Shown: positions 8,186-17,571, counted from the stretch's first letter. The stretch: 64,000 nt of DNA from Rhizobiales bacterium 62-17 (GCA_001898965.1 MKVW01000003.1:328844-392843), one strand, 5' to 3'. Notes: a model not told the origin generated them from the sequence alone. Numbers and translations are program-made.

Positions 8186-9064
8186 ATGCGCGAACTCGAC
8201 GAAAACAGCATTACGCCGGCGGTGATTGAGCGCTTCGCCAATGCGCCCAATGCGCGGGTGAAAGAGGTGTGCACCTCGCTGGTGAAACACCTGCACGACT
8301 TCGTGCGCGACGTGCGCCCGACGGAGGAAGAGTGGGGTTTCGCCATCGACTTCCTGACGCGCACGGGCCAGATCTGTGACGACGTGCGGCAGGAATTCGT
8401 GTTGCTCTCCGATACGCTTGGTGTGTCGACCCTGGTCGATTCCATCAACCATCCGGTGCATGGCGACATCACCCAGTCGACGGTTCTGGGACCGTTCTGG
8501 ACGGCGCAGATGCCCGACTGCAAGATGGGCGACGACATCCACGGCAATATGAAGGGCGAGCCGGCCTATATCTACGGCACCTTGCGTTCCGAAGATGGCA
8601 CGCCGCTCGCCAATGCGCAGATGGACGTGTGGCATTCCGACGACGACGGTTTCTATGACGTGCAGCAGATGGAAAAGCTGGGCGGGCCGGGCGGTCGCGG
8701 TCGTTTCAAGACCGACAGCGAAGGCCGCTATTTCTTCTGGTCGATCAAGCCGACCTGCTATCCGGTGCCGACCGATGGTCCTGTCGGTGAAATGCTGCGC
8801 GCGCAGGGCCGTCATCCGATGCGTCCGGCGCATCTGCATTTCATTTTCACGGCCGCAGGCCATCGCCGGCTGGTGACGCATATCTTCGACCCGACCGACA
8901 AATACATCGATTCCGATGCGGTGTTCGGCGTCAAGGAATCGTTGATCCGCGAATATAAGGAACATCCGCCGGGCAAGGCGCCCGACGGCAAAGTGATGAA
9001 CGAGCCGTTCGTCACCATCACCTATGATTTCGTGATGGCGAAGGAAGACAAGAAGGCGGCGTGA
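8186..9064 (+). CDS. intradiol ring-cleavage dioxygenase (hydroxyquinol/catechol 1,2-dioxygenase type)
   Basis: This is a non-heme Fe(III) enzyme that opens an ortho-dihydroxylated aromatic ring between the two hydroxyls. All four expected iron ligands are visible: Tyr157 (DDGFYDVQ), Tyr192 (PTCYPVPTDGPVG), His216 and His218 (RPAHLHF). The N-terminal helical dimerisation domain (about residues 1-95) and the TVLGPFW linker are like hydroxyquinol 1,2-dioxygenases; length (292 aa) also fits. It is the last gene of the hydrolase/SnoaL/dioxygenase operon and is followed by an intergenic repeat that probably ends transcription. The exact substrate cannot be settled from sequence. Confidence 0.9.
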   Translation: MRELDENSITPAVIERFANAPNARVKEVCTSLVKHLHDFVRDVRPTEEEWGFAIDFLTRTGQICDDVRQEFVLLSDTLGVSTLVDSINHPVHGDITQSTVLGPFWTAQMPDCKMGDDIHGNMKGEPAYIYGTLRSEDGTPLANAQMDVWHSDDDGFYDVQQMEKLGGPGGRGRFKTDSEGRYFFWSIKPTCYPVPTDGPVGEMLRAQGRHPMRPAHLHFIFTAAGHRRLVTHIFDPTDKYIDSDAVFGVKESLIREYKEHPPGKAPDGKVMNEPFVTITYDFVMAKEDKKAA

Positions 9065-9075
9065 GCCAAGCGCCT

Positions 9076-9199
9076 GGTGTGATACCGGACACGCCAACGG
9101 CGTGATCCGGTACCCAGGGGCAACCGCTTCTGTATAGATCATTTTATCACACGCTCCTGGATCCCCGATCACCTGCTGCGCAGGTGTTGGGATGACACC
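9076..9199. repeat. Hyphomicrobiales-type intergenic inverted repeat, copy 1
   Basis: Opens with GGTGTGATACCGGACACGC and closes with GTGTTGGGATGACACC, with inner arms CCGGTACCCAGGGG and CCTGGATCCCCG. It is a diverged inverted repeat of about 124 bases. Its sister copy at 42950-43094 keeps the arms better. Both sit between gene ends. Such elements are common between genes in this order of bacteria. Confidence 0.7.
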
Positions 9200-9216
9200 A
9201 AGAGTGTCATGTTGCT

Positions 9217-10197
9217 TTACTTGATATCGATCTTCGCCACTTCCGCCACCTTGTTCCAGGCGACGATGGCTTCGTCGAGTTTCTTCGTCATAAAGGCCGC
9301 ATCGCCTTTCACCGGCACGCCGCCGTTGTTGAGCAGGAAGTCGGCATAGGCTTTTGAGCCCGCCGCCTGCATGAACCAGTTGGCCAGTTTGTCGAGGATT
9401 GGCTTCGGCGTACCTGTCGGTGCCCACATGGCCCAGATCGGCGTCGTGTCGGAGGTGCGATAGCCGAGCGAGTCCATGGTCGGCACGTTCGGCATGGCAG
9501 GATTGGCGGCGGCCGTCGTCACCGCGAGCAGTTTCACCTTGCCTTGCCGCTCCTGGCCGCTGGCATAGAGCGTGTCGACGAAGACGAAATCGAGCTGGCC
9601 GGCGGATAGATCGCGCACCGCATCGGGCGTGATTTTGTAGGCGACGGGCGTCATGTCGAGGCTGGCACCGGAGGTATAGGCGACGGAGGCGGCGAGCCCG
9701 ACGGTGGTCGCCCAGCCATAGGTGGCGCGTTTGCCCTTGGCTTTGAGATATTGAGTCAGCTCGGCGACATTTTTCGAGGGATTGTCCGGGCCGATCGCCA
9801 GAGCGAAACCGTTTTCGTGCAGAGCGGCTATTGGTACCAGTTCCTTCTTCACGTCGAAGGGCACGGGCTTGTAGAGCGCCGCATTGCCGGCCGTGGTGGC
9901 GGTGGAGGCGAGCAGCAGGGTGTAGCCGTCGGGCTTGGCCTTGGCGCCGGCATCAACCGCGATATTGCCGGAGGCGCCGGGCCGGTTGTCGACGATGAAA
10001 GTGGCGCCGTTGGTGATCTGGCGAAGCTGTTCGAGCAGGAAGCGGGCCGGTATGTCGGCGCCCGATCCAGCGGCGAAACCAAGCATGATGCGCACGGGCT
10101 TGTCGGGATAATTGTCTTGCGCCTGCGCCGACGTCATTTGTGCTGTCAGGCCGGCGGCCATGGCCGTAACAACCGCCACGATGCGTGCAAATCTCAT
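9217..10197 (-). CDS. tripartite tricarboxylate transporter substrate-binding protein (TctC/Bug family)
   Basis: A 326-residue periplasmic binding protein with an N-terminal signal peptide (MRFARIVAVVTAMAAGLTAQMTS). It has the family signatures YPDKPVRIMLGFAAGSGADIPAR, FIVDNRPGASGNIA and KAKPDGYTLLLAS. Such proteins capture carboxylates, aromatic acids or similar anions. No TctA/TctB membrane partners are in the window, so it must work with permease genes elsewhere or act only as a sensor. It is convergent with the dioxygenase operon and divergent from an acyl-CoA ligase, which fits uptake of an organic-acid growth substrate. Confidence 0.9.
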   Translation of the reverse strand: MRFARIVAVVTAMAAGLTAQMTSAQAQDNYPDKPVRIMLGFAAGSGADIPARFLLEQLRQITNGATFIVDNRPGASGNIAVDAGAKAKPDGYTLLLASTATTAGNAALYKPVPFDVKKELVPIAALHENGFALAIGPDNPSKNVAELTQYLKAKGKRATYGWATTVGLAASVAYTSGASLDMTPVAYKITPDAVRDLSAGQLDFVFVDTLYASGQERQGKVKLLAVTTAAANPAMPNVPTMDSLGYRTSDTTPIWAMWAPTGTPKPILDKLANWFMQAAGSKAYADFLLNNGGVPVKGDAAFMTKKLDEAIVAWNKVAEVAKIDIK

Positions 10198-10334
10198 TGT
10201 CCCCTCCCAGGATTTTAGGAAGGATCACAGGCTTCCTGCCATCGGTCAACCGGAAAACCATCTGGGCGCTTGTCCATCGCCGATCCGTGCAGAACAATCG
10301 CCGATCAGGGTAGGACGACGAGCCGGAGAGGGCG

Positions 10335-12023
10335 ATGGCGAACCTCAGTTTCGTGACAGGCGCAACCGATGGGCCGCTGATCGAGGACACGATCGGGCGC
10401 TATTTCGACGAGGTCTGTGCCCGCCATGCCGATCGCGAAGCTCTGGTCTCGCGCCATCAGAACATCCGGCTCACCTATGGCGAGCTGCGCGCCAAGGCCG
10501 ATGCGCTGGCCTGTTCGTTCATGCGCCTGGGCTTTGCCAAAGGCGATCGGCTGGCGATCTGGTCTCAGAACAATGTCGAATGGGCGCTGACGCAGTTCGC
10601 GACGGCAAAAGCCGGGCTCATTCTGGTCAACATCAATCCGGCGTATCGCCGGGCTGAACTCGACTATGCGATCAACAAGGTTGGCTGTCGCGGCATCGTC
10701 TTGGCTTCGTCTTTCAAGACGAGCGACTATCTGGCGATGTTGGGCGATCTTGCGCCGGAACTGGCGCAATGCGCTGCGGGTGCTTTGAAGGCCGCCCGGT
10801 TTCCCAGCCTCAAATGGGTGTTTCGTCTCGGCGCCACGCGCACGCCCGGCATGGCAAACTTCGACGATCTGCTTATCGCACCAAGCGAGGCCGAGCTGGC
10901 GGCGCTTCAGGCGCGTGGCCTGGAGCTGTCAGCGCATGAGCCGATCAACATTCAATTCACCTCCGGCACGACGGGCGCGCCGAAGGGTGCGACCCTGAGC
11001 CATCGCAACATCCTCAACAATGGTCGCTTCGTCGGCGATGCGATCCGTCTCGTTCCCGGCGATCGCCTGTGCATTCCCGTGCCGCTCTACCATTGCTTCG
11101 GCATGGTGATGGGCAATCTCGGTTGCCTCACCCATGGCGCGACCATGATCTATCCGGCGGAGGCGTTCGAGCCGCGTGCCGTTCTCGAGACGGTGGCGCA
11201 AGAACGCTGCACGGCGCTTTACGGCGTTCCCACCATGTTCATCGGCGTGCTCGATCATCCGGATTTCGCCACGTTCGATGTCTCCAGTCTGCGCACGGGG
11301 ATCATGGCGGGCAGTCCTTGCCCGATCGAGGTGATGAAACGCGTCATCAACGAACTGCACATGCCGCAGGTGACTATCGCTTACGGCATGACAGAGACAT
11401 CGCCCGTCTCTTTTCAGAGCGGCGTCGACGATCCGCTGGAGCGGCGCGTCTCCACCGTCGGGCGCATCCAGCCGTATGGGGAGGTCAAGATCGTCGATGT
11501 GGACGGCAACACCGTGCAGCGCGGCGTCTCGGGCGAATTATGCGCGCGCGGCTATCTGGTCATGCGGGGCTATTGGGACGATGCCGAGCAGACCGCCAAG
11601 GCGATCGATAGCGATGGTTGGATGCACAGCGGCGACCTCGCCGTCATCGACGAGGAGGGTTATTGTAACATTGTCGGGCGCATCAAGGATCTGGTGATCC
11701 GCGGCGGCGAGAACATTTATCCGCGCGAGATCGAGGAATTTCTCTATCGCCATCCCAAGATCAGGGATGTGCAGGTGATCGGCGTTCCCGACCACAAATA
11801 TGGCGAGGAGCTTTGTGCGTGGATCATCGTGCGCGATGGCGTCACGTTGAGCGACCAGGAGGTGCGCGACTTCTGCCAGGGGCAGATCGCTCACTATAAG
11901 ATCCCACGCTATGTGCGCTTCGTCGACGCCTTTCCGATGACGGTCACCGGCAAGGTGCAGAAGTTCATCATGCGCGAGCAGATGAAGAAGGAACTCGGCT
12001 TGGCGGAGAACCAAACGGCATAA
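10335..12023 (+). CDS. AMP-binding acyl-CoA ligase (fatty/aromatic acyl-CoA synthetase)
   Basis: A 562-residue ANL-superfamily enzyme that activates a carboxylic acid to its CoA thioester through an acyl-AMP. Visible motifs: the P-loop [18 protein letters not shown], the [11 protein letters not shown] adenine motif, HSGDLAVID, the hinge [21 protein letters not shown], and the C-terminal catalytic lysine in [10 protein letters not shown]. It resembles the medium/long-chain fatty-acyl-CoA synthetase subgroup, but the substrate is not determined. It stands between a TctC gene and pyrophosphatase; the latter would pull the reaction by removing PPi, although the two are convergent. A hairpin at 12022-12048 ends both. 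Confidence 0.9.
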   Translation: MANLSFVTGATDGPLIEDTIGRYFDEVCARHADREALVSRHQNIRLTYGELRAKADALACSFMRLGFAKGDRLAIWSQNNVEWALTQFATAKAGLILVNINPAYRRAELDYAINKVGCRGIVLASSFKTSDYLAMLGDLAPELAQCAAGALKAARFPSLKWVFRLGATRTPGMANFDDLLIAPSEAELAALQARGLELSAHEPINIQFTSGTTGAPKGATLSHRNILNNGRFVGDAIRLVPGDRLCIPVPLYHCFGMVMGNLGCLTHGATMIYPAEAFEPRAVLETVAQERCTALYGVPTMFIGVLDHPDFATFDVSSLRTGIMAGSPCPIEVMKRVINELHMPQVTIAYGMTETSPVSFQSGVDDPLERRVSTVGRIQPYGEVKIVDVDGNTVQRGVSGELCARGYLVMRGYWDDAEQTAKAIDSDGWMHSGDLAVIDEEGYCNIVGRIKDLVIRGGENIYPREIEEFLYRHPKIRDVQVIGVPDHKYGEELCAWIIVRDGVTLSDQEVRDFCQGQIAHYKIPRYVRFVDAFPMTVTGKVQKFIMREQMKKELGLAENQTA

Positions 12024-12048
12024 AGCCCGATCCTGTGGACCGGGCTTT
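12022..12048. terminator. bidirectional terminator-like hairpin
   Basis: AAAGCCCG and CGGGCTTT pair perfectly around a 11-base loop between the convergent acyl-CoA ligase and ppa genes; the A and T ends give a short U run in either direction. The left arm overlaps the TAA stop of the ligase. Confidence 0.6.
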
Positions 12049-12053
12049 ATGGA

Positions 12054-12596
12054 TTACTTCTTGGCTTTGGCCTTCTTGGCCCGCTCGATCGCCTCGACGA
12101 TGAGCTTGCGGGCGGCGTCCGCATCGCCCCAGCCTTTGGTCTTCACCCATTTGCCGGGTTCAAGATCTTTGTAGTGCAGGAAGAAGTGCTCGATCTGCTG
12201 CAGGGTGATCTCCGGCAGGTCGGTGTAGTTCTTCACGCCCTTGTAGCGCTGGGTCAGCTTGTCGGAGGGCACGGCGATGATCTTTTCGTCGCCGCCGGCC
12301 TCGTCTTCCATCATCAGCACGCCGACGACGCGGCAGCTCATCACGGCACCGGGCACGATGGCGCGGGTGTTGGCGACGATCACGTCGCAGGGGTCGCCGT
12401 CTTCCGACAGGGTGTGAGGGATGAAGCCATAATTCCCCGGATAGCGCATGGCGGTATAGAGGAAGCGGTCGACCACGAGGGCGCCGGAGTCCTTATCCAT
12501 TTCATATTTGATCGGTTCGCCGCCGATGGGGACCTCGATGACCACATTGACGTCGTGGGGCGGATTTTTGCCGATGGCGATGGCTTCTAGATTCAT
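12054..12596 (-). CDS. ppa: inorganic pyrophosphatase
   Basis: A 180-residue family I soluble pyrophosphatase, which hydrolyses PPi to two phosphates in the cytoplasm. The signature [10 protein letters not shown] with its metal-binding aspartates is present, together with [11 protein letters not shown] and the C-terminal [19 protein letters not shown]. The start [13 protein letters not shown] is the usual one; the in-frame extension upstream is not conserved in type. The C-terminus ends in a lysine-rich tail ([10 protein letters not shown]). Confidence 0.95.
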   Translation of the reverse strand: MNLEAIAIGKNPPHDVNVVIEVPIGGEPIKYEMDKDSGALVVDRFLYTAMRYPGNYGFIPHTLSEDGDPCDVIVANTRAIVPGAVMSCRVVGVLMMEDEAGGDEKIIAVPSDKLTQRYKGVKNYTDLPEITLQQIEHFFLHYKDLEPGKWVKTKGWGDADAARKLIVEAIERAKKAKAKK

Positions 12597-12729
12597 AATG
12601 CTTCCATATGCAGGACCCGTGCCCAAAACGCGATGTGTTCCGGGCGCGGGCCATCGTTATGTCGCCGTTATACCCGGCGCCAGGCCGGGGACGACGGCGA
12701 CGTTAGTCGAAGGCAATCAAGGCAAGGGA

Positions 12730-13695
12730 TCAAGGGTTGCCGTTCATCTTGATGAGCTGATCCTCGAGCTTGCCGAGGGTCTTCATGGTGGCGAGGGCTT
12801 CGGCGACCGAGCAGTTCGGCGTGCGCTTTTCCTGGATCGCGGCGATGAATTCGCGGTCCTGGTTCTCGAAACCGTTCATCGAGGGCGCGACGCCGGCCAG
12901 GTCGATCTTCTTGCCGAAGCCGTCGGTCAGGTCGTCGTAGAAGGAGACCCAGGTGCCCTTGTCGCACATATAGCGGTAGGGCGAGCCGATCGGGCCTTCG
13001 TCGTTGAAGGAGAGCGACAGCACGCAGACCGAGCCCTTCGGCGTCTTCATGATGATGCCCATGTCCATGGCGATCTTCAGTTCCGGATGGTACGGGCCCT
13101 GAACCGCATAGGCTTCCGAGACCTGTTCGCCGGTCTGGTAGGAGAACAGATCGACGGTGTGGCAGGCGTGGTGCCACAAGAGATGGTCGACCCAGGAGCG
13201 GGCCTGGCCGAGCGCGTTCATGTTGGTGCGGCGGAAGAAGTGGGTGTGCGCCTGCATCTGCTGCAGGAAGACGCCTTCCTCGCGCAGCTTCTTATGCATC
13301 AGCTGATGGCTGGGATTGAAGCGGCGGACGTGGCCGGCCATGGCGGTGACGCCGGTTTCCTTCTGGACGCGGACGATGCGTTCGGCGTCGGCGACGGAAT
13401 CGCACATCGGGATTTCGATCAGCACGTGCTTGCCGGCGCGCATGGCGGTCTCGGCCTGGTCGGCATGGATCTGGGTCGGGCCGGTGATGATGACGGCGTC
13501 GACGTCCTTGCGGTTCACCGCCTCTTCGAACGAGGTGAGGGCGGTCGGCACATTATATTCTCCGGCGACCTTGTCGGCGCCTTCCTGGGTCCGGCTCTGC
13601 AGCACCGTCACGTCCGAACCTTCGATCGCCTTGATGGCTTTCAGGTGAGCGACAGCCATTGCGCCGTTGCCGCTAATGCAAAACCTCATTGTCAT
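12730..13695 (-). CDS. Gfo/Idh/MocA family NAD(P)-dependent oxidoreductase
   Basis: The N-terminal Rossmann fold is clear (MRFCISGNGAMAVAHLKAIKAI), followed by DVDAVIITGPTQIHADQAETAMRAGKHVLIEIP, the family's E-K/I-P type motif (here EIPMCDS instead of EKPL). The 321-residue length is typical. The C-terminal half has WVDHLLWHHACHTVDLF with the conserved histidines of the active site. Substrates of this family are sugars, inositols and related polyols, or biliverdin-type compounds; none can be assigned. It is single, with divergent neighbours. Confidence 0.8.
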   Translation of the reverse strand: MTMRFCISGNGAMAVAHLKAIKAIEGSDVTVLQSRTQEGADKVAGEYNVPTALTSFEEAVNRKDVDAVIITGPTQIHADQAETAMRAGKHVLIEIPMCDSVADAERIVRVQKETGVTAMAGHVRRFNPSHQLMHKKLREEGVFLQQMQAHTHFFRRTNMNALGQARSWVDHLLWHHACHTVDLFSYQTGEQVSEAYAVQGPYHPELKIAMDMGIIMKTPKGSVCVLSLSFNDEGPIGSPYRYMCDKGTWVSFYDDLTDGFGKKIDLAGVAPSMNGFENQDREFIAAIQEKRTPNCSVAEALATMKTLGKLEDQLIKMNGNP

Positions 13696-14081
13696 TTCCT
13701 CGCTTCAACAGGGGGCCGTGACGGGAAAACCGGTCGTAACCTGCGAAAAGTCCAAGTTTTCGGTCAAGCTTACCGTCCGGCCGGAGATACAGGCGGGCGG
13801 ATAGCATGGCGGGGCCGAAATAGGAATGCCGGTTCGGCGCGGTGCTTGTCGCGGCTGCTTGTTCGTTGAAATCGTTCGTATTGTTTCGGCTTAGGTATCG
13901 GTCCTTTAACTTTAGTTCCCTTAGAAATAGGACATGCCGGACGCATGGTCCGGGAGCATGAAGGGCCGGGGTCGTGGCGCTAGCACAGGGTGCAAAACAA
14001 TTCGGCAATCGCAGGCCAGGGGGCGCCGTCGCGCCGCGCCAGGCCGGCAAAAGCAGTAGCGGCGCACGGATCGGCGCCAGC

Positions 14082-14522
14082 ATGACCGAGGTCTTCGAGG
14101 AACAAAATCGCAGCCGACTGTTCATTTTCGGCGGGGCCGCCGTGGCGCTGCTGCTGGTCGGCTGGACCTATCTGACCCTGTTTTCGACCCAGTCGATCGA
14201 GAACAAGGTGCTGACCAGCCCAGAGCAATGTGCCTCCTTTGGCTCGGTCGGCATCGACGAATGTCGCGAGCTTTGGCGGCAGGGGCTCGTCCAGCATGCC
14301 AATACGGCGCCGGTCTATGAGACGGCCGCGGCTTGCGAGCGCAATCATGGGCAGGGGCGCTGTGTCGCCGCCTCCCGTTCGACCATCGCCGACCGGCAGG
14401 GCAAGTTCATTCCGGGCATGGTGGCGATCATGCCGGTTAACTCTTCGCACGGCTGGACGGTGACGCCGCTTTATCGCGATCCGGGCGACGGTCCGGAACA
14501 ATGGCGTCAGGTTATTTCCTGA
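14082..14522 (+). CDS. DUF1190-like membrane-anchored protein
   Basis: The 146-residue product has one transmembrane segment (about residues 12-32, LFIFGGAAVALLLVGWTYL) and a periplasmic domain with the YgiB/DUF1190 cysteine pattern: SPEQCASF, IDECRELW, VYETAAACERNHGQGRCVA. Homologues are small envelope proteins of unknown function. A GTG start at 13974 in the same frame would add a low-complexity tail; the internal ATG is preferred but not certain. The roughly 390-base gap before it, back to the Gfo/Idh gene, holds no convincing gene. Confidence 0.55.
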   Translation: MTEVFEEQNRSRLFIFGGAAVALLLVGWTYLTLFSTQSIENKVLTSPEQCASFGSVGIDECRELWRQGLVQHANTAPVYETAAACERNHGQGRCVAASRSTIADRQGKFIPGMVAIMPVNSSHGWTVTPLYRDPGDGPEQWRQVIS

Positions 14523-14709
14523 AATCGTCAATTATATTAGCCGGATAATTCCTCTTTCTGAGGTGTCGAGCGAGGCTTTGGGGGCTTGTCTCATGCAATG
14601 CATGAGCAGGCTCCGCGTTCGGATTTTGAGGTTTTGTTTACCATATTCGTTGACGCTCTTCGCATGCGAGTCCCGCGCGTAAATGCGCCGGCCGCCATTG
14701 GAAGACGAG

Positions 14710-15774
14710 ATGAGCCTGTTCAGTCAGCAAGTTCGCTATTTGCGCTCCCGTTTCGGCGCTCCGGCGCTGCGCGCCTTGCCAGCCCCGGCGGCTGGAGCCG
14801 CCCCCGTCGAGGTCAAAGTGGCGGAGGCTTCGGCCGAACCCACCGCCGAACGTCGCAAATCGGTCCTGGCGCACCCCTCGATGGGCGCGCTTCTGATCGC
14901 GCTGGGCGCGGTGGTCGGCGCCAAATTCCTGGCTTCGACCGACCGGCCGGAGGTTGTGCGCGAAGCGCCCACCATCGCGGCGCCGACGCAGGCCTATAAA
15001 ATGCAGGTCGCCCAGACCGGAGCGACGCCACCGATCCAGCAGAAGCCGCGGATGGAAACCGTCGCCGGCCCAGTGGGCGCGACGGCGATGACGGCACCTG
15101 GACCGGTCCAGACCGCGAGTAACGTGTATTTTCCGGAACCGAAGGCGGTGAAATCGGTCATGACCGATTCGCGCGGTCGCATCGTCGATCAGACGCCGAC
15201 GGGAACTGTCCGTCCGGCTCCCGCGGCACCTGCGGCCACGCCCAGTGTGGCGGCCGTGGCCGCGCCCGCGCCGGCGACCCCCAAGCCGGAAGCGGCCAAG
15301 GTGGTGGCGCGGGCCGAGGCGGTTAGCCCGGTAAGTTCGAGTGCTGCTTCCCCCACCACGCCAGGGGCTCAGGGTGTGCGGGTACCGATGCCGCCGGATG
15401 CGCCTCTGAACATGAGTTATGTCAGTGTCGTCGAGAAGTCGCCGGCGGCGCTGCCGCAGCAGGTGGCGGCTGCCACTCCCGAACAACGCGCTCCGGCCAA
15501 TGTGGTCGAAAGCGCCCGGTTTGGCCGTTCCGGCGGGGTTTCGATCCAGCTTGCGGCCGCCAGCACCGAAGATGAGGCCCGTGCCCTGGCCGACAAGCTT
15601 CAGCATCGCTTTGCCTACGAGCTGGATGGCCGCCTGCTGGAGATCATCCCGGCCAAGCCACGTGATCGGATCGTCTACCGGCTGCGGTTGACGGAAATCT
15701 CCCGCGACGAGGCCGATGCCATCTGCGCTTCGCTACGGGCGAACCGGGCCGGCTGTTTCGTCGCGCGGGACTGA
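14710..15774 (+). CDS. SPOR-domain-like membrane protein with Ala/Pro-rich linker
   Basis: The 354-residue product has a cytoplasmic N-terminus, one membrane span near residues 66-80 (MGALLIALGAVVGAKFLA), a long Ala/Pro/Thr linker (about 85-250) and a C-terminal SPOR-like fold (GVSIQLAAASTEDEARALADKL ... ICASLRANRAGCFVARD). SPOR domains bind denuded peptidoglycan at the septum, so a cell-envelope role is likely. The start at MSLFSQQVRYLRS was chosen over a short upstream extension. It lies upstream of kdsA on the same strand. Confidence 0.7.
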   Translation: MSLFSQQVRYLRSRFGAPALRALPAPAAGAAPVEVKVAEASAEPTAERRKSVLAHPSMGALLIALGAVVGAKFLASTDRPEVVREAPTIAAPTQAYKMQVAQTGATPPIQQKPRMETVAGPVGATAMTAPGPVQTASNVYFPEPKAVKSVMTDSRGRIVDQTPTGTVRPAPAAPAATPSVAAVAAPAPATPKPEAAKVVARAEAVSPVSSSAASPTTPGAQGVRVPMPPDAPLNMSYVSVVEKSPAALPQQVAAATPEQRAPANVVESARFGRSGGVSIQLAAASTEDEARALADKLQHRFAYELDGRLLEIIPAKPRDRIVYRLRLTEISRDEADAICASLRANRAGCFVARD

Positions 15775-15814
15775 CGCTCCCGAGGGTTGCGATTGGCAGC
15801 CCTCCGGCTTAGGT

Positions 15815-15859
15815 CTCCGGTCAAAGCAAATCGCGTTTCGAGAGAAACGCGAACCGGAG
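15815..15859 (+). promoter_or_regulatory. palindromic element covering the kdsA ribosome-binding site
   Basis: Two nested stems can be drawn: TCGCGTTTC/GAAACGCGA with a GAGA loop, and outside it CTCCGGT/ACCGGAG. The GGAG at 15856-15859, five bases before the kdsA ATG, is the right arm of the outer stem, so the ribosome-binding site would be paired when the RNA folds. The core belongs to the same family as the ATCACGTTTC palindromes at 33444 and 53973. Confidence 0.55.
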
Positions 15860-15864
15860 TGATC

Positions 15865-16707
15865 ATGCAGGCGAACAGCGAAGTACGGATCGGCACAGGC
15901 GCGAAGTCGGTGGTTTTCGGCAACCAGCGTCCGTTGTCCTTCATCGCCGGGCCCTGCGCGCTGGAGAGCCGCGACCATGCTCTGCGCATGGCAGGCGCCC
16001 TGCGTGAGATCGCCGACCGGCTCGGTGTCGGCATCGTCTACAAGTCTTCTTTCGACAAGGCGAACCGCACCTCGTCGTCGAGCAAGCGCGGCATGGGCAT
16101 TCACGAGTCCTTGCCGATCTTCGCCGAGATCAAGGAGCGTTTCGGCTTTCCCATTCTCACCGACGTTCACGAGAACGAGCAGTGCGCCATCGTCGCGCCG
16201 GTCGTCGACGTGTTGCAGATCCCGGCATTCCTGTGCCGGCAGACCGATCTTCTGCTGGCGGCGGCGAAGACTGGCCTGGCGGTGAACGTCAAGAAAGGCC
16301 AATTCCTGGCACCGTGGGACATGAAGAATGTCGCCGCCAAAATCACCAGCGCCGGCAATCCCAACGTGCTCGTCACCGAGCGCGGCGCGAGCTTCGGCTA
16401 CAACACCTTGGTGTCTGACATGCGCTCGCTGCCGATCATGGCTGAGCAGACCGGTGCGCCGGTGATTTTCGATGCCACCCATTCGGTGCAGCAGCCGGGC
16501 GGGCAGGGCACGACATCGGGCGGCGAGCGTCAATTCGTGCCGGTGCTCGCCAAGGCAGCCGTGGCGGTCGGTGTCGCGGGTGTCTTCATCGAAACCCACG
16601 ACGATCCGGCCAATGCCTTTTCCGACGGACCCAACCAAGTGCCGCTCGGCGAGCTGGAAGGCTTGCTCAAGCGGCTGATCGCCTTCGATCAACTGGCGAA
16701 GTCCTAA
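15865..16707 (+). CDS. kdsA: 3-deoxy-D-manno-octulosonate 8-phosphate synthase
   Basis: KdsA condenses phosphoenolpyruvate with arabinose 5-phosphate to Kdo-8-phosphate, for the lipopolysaccharide inner core, in the cytoplasm. The 280-residue product has [39 protein letters not shown], the [13 protein letters not shown] segment, [14 protein letters not shown] and FIETHDDP. The ATG is preceded by GGAG inside a palindromic element. In many relatives kdsA sits near pyrG/eno; here it follows a SPOR protein gene and is followed by a dispersed repeat. Confidence 0.95.
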   Translation: MQANSEVRIGTGAKSVVFGNQRPLSFIAGPCALESRDHALRMAGALREIADRLGVGIVYKSSFDKANRTSSSSKRGMGIHESLPIFAEIKERFGFPILTDVHENEQCAIVAPVVDVLQIPAFLCRQTDLLLAAAKTGLAVNVKKGQFLAPWDMKNVAAKITSAGNPNVLVTERGASFGYNTLVSDMRSLPIMAEQTGAPVIFDATHSVQQPGGQGTTSGGERQFVPVLAKAAVAVGVAGVFIETHDDPANAFSDGPNQVPLGELEGLLKRLIAFDQLAKS

Positions 16708-16713
16708 AGTCTT

Positions 16714-16766
16714 TGACGCGTTTTCTTTACGCGAACCGGAATCCACTTCGCTCGAAAACGCTTTCA
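16714..16766. repeat. dispersed intergenic repeat
   Basis: Contains GACGCGTTTTCTTTACGCG followed by AACCGGAATCCACTTCGCTC and GAAAACGCT, giving imperfect dyads (ACGCG...CGCG; GCGTTTTC...GAAAACGC). This wording is familiar from intergenic spacers of Hyphomicrobiales. It lies between the convergent kdsA and RidA genes. Confidence 0.5.
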
Positions 16767-16783
16767 TCACGCTCTCAAGCGGC

Positions 16784-17245
16784 TCAACCGACGATCGAAA
16801 AAATACCTTCGATCTCGATCGCCATGCCGTGCGGCAGCGACGGCACGCCGATGGCCGAGCGCGCATGCCGGCCTCTTTCGCCGAACACTTCAGCCATCAG
16901 ATCGGACATGCCGTTGGCGACCGTCGGATGTTCCGTGAAGTCGGGCGTCGCGTTAACGAGGCAGAGCATTTTCACCACCTGATCGACGCGGTCGAGCGAG
17001 CCCAGCGCCTGTCGCACAGTCGCGATCACAGTGAGGCCGCACAGCCGCGCGGCAGCGATGCCTTGCTCGATGGAAAGATCCTGACCGAGCTTGCCGGCCA
17101 CCAGATGTCCTTCGGGGGCGCGCGGACCCTGGCCGGCGAGATAGAGCATATTGCCGCAGATCTTGTATTGGACATAGGACGCGAGTGGCGCACGCACTTC
17201 CGGTAAAACGATGCCGAGTTCGATCAGTCGGGCTTCAGCACTCAT
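16784..17245 (-). CDS. RidA family protein
   Basis: A 153-residue YjgF/YER057c/UK114 family member. The family hallmarks are YLAGQGPRAPEG, SLDRVDQVVKMLCLVNATPDF and GERGRHARSAIGVPSLPHGMAIEIEGI, with the Arg of the H/A-R-S/T-A motif that binds carboxylates. RidA enzymes hydrolyse reactive enamine/imine intermediates; this divergent subgroup (with the long N-terminal part) often accompanies catabolic genes. It is monocistronic here. Confidence 0.85.
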   Translation of the reverse strand: MSAEARLIELGIVLPEVRAPLASYVQYKICGNMLYLAGQGPRAPEGHLVAGKLGQDLSIEQGIAAARLCGLTVIATVRQALGSLDRVDQVVKMLCLVNATPDFTEHPTVANGMSDLMAEVFGERGRHARSAIGVPSLPHGMAIEIEGIFSIVG

Positions 17246-17432
17246 GTAAAATTTCCCAATTGCGATTGTTGAGCGTCAGCAAATTGCGGGCCATCGGTGC
17301 GATGTTCAAGCGATCAAGTTTCCACGAGATCGCCAGGGGTCGCGGCACGTCTGTCTTCTTCCATCAAGGGACGGCGGCCGCCAATGCAGGCATCCTTGGG
17401 GCGAGAGGATTTCGGGGCGAGGGGATTTCACG

Positions 17433-17468
17433 AAAAAGGGCCGCTCTTGAAGGGACAAGAGCGGCCCT
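17433..17468 (-). terminator. rho-independent terminator of small RNA 1
   Basis: AGGGCCGCTCTTG and CAAGAGCGGCCCT form a perfect 13-bp stem with a 6-base loop, followed on the minus strand by TTTTT. Confidence 0.8.
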
Positions 17469-17504
17469 AAGGTTTCCGACAGGGATGACATCCACCAGCG
17501 GAGG
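17433..17504 (-). ncRNA. candidate small RNA 1 (about 72 nt), minus strand
   Basis: A promoter with good boxes (-35 TTGTGT, 17-base spacer, -10 TATACT, at 17539-17511 on the minus strand) would start a transcript near 17504. It contains a CCTCCGC segment just after the start, a small GGATG/CATCC hairpin, and ends in a perfect 13-bp terminator hairpin with a U run (17433-17468). No open frame fits inside. The unpaired CCUCC near the 5' end looks like an anti-Shine-Dalgarno seed. This is a structural prediction only. Confidence 0.5.
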
Positions 17505-17510
17505 AATACT

Positions 17511-17539
17511 AGTATATTTACGGGTGTAAATTCACACAA
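17511..17539 (-). promoter_or_regulatory. sigma-70-type promoter of small RNA 1
   Basis: Minus-strand TTGTGT and TATACT are separated by exactly 17 bases. The region is AT-rich against a GC-rich background. It points into the short interval that ends with the terminator at 17433-17468. Confidence 0.5.
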
Positions 17540-17571
17540 GATAGAAAGTATCGCAAGCCGCCGGATCAAAT

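Noticed and set aside
13673-14125. Minus-strand open frame of 150 codons before the DUF1190-like gene
   Set aside because: It overlaps the Gfo/Idh start and the DUF1190 start, is low-complexity, and has no ribosome-binding site; likely a shadow frame.
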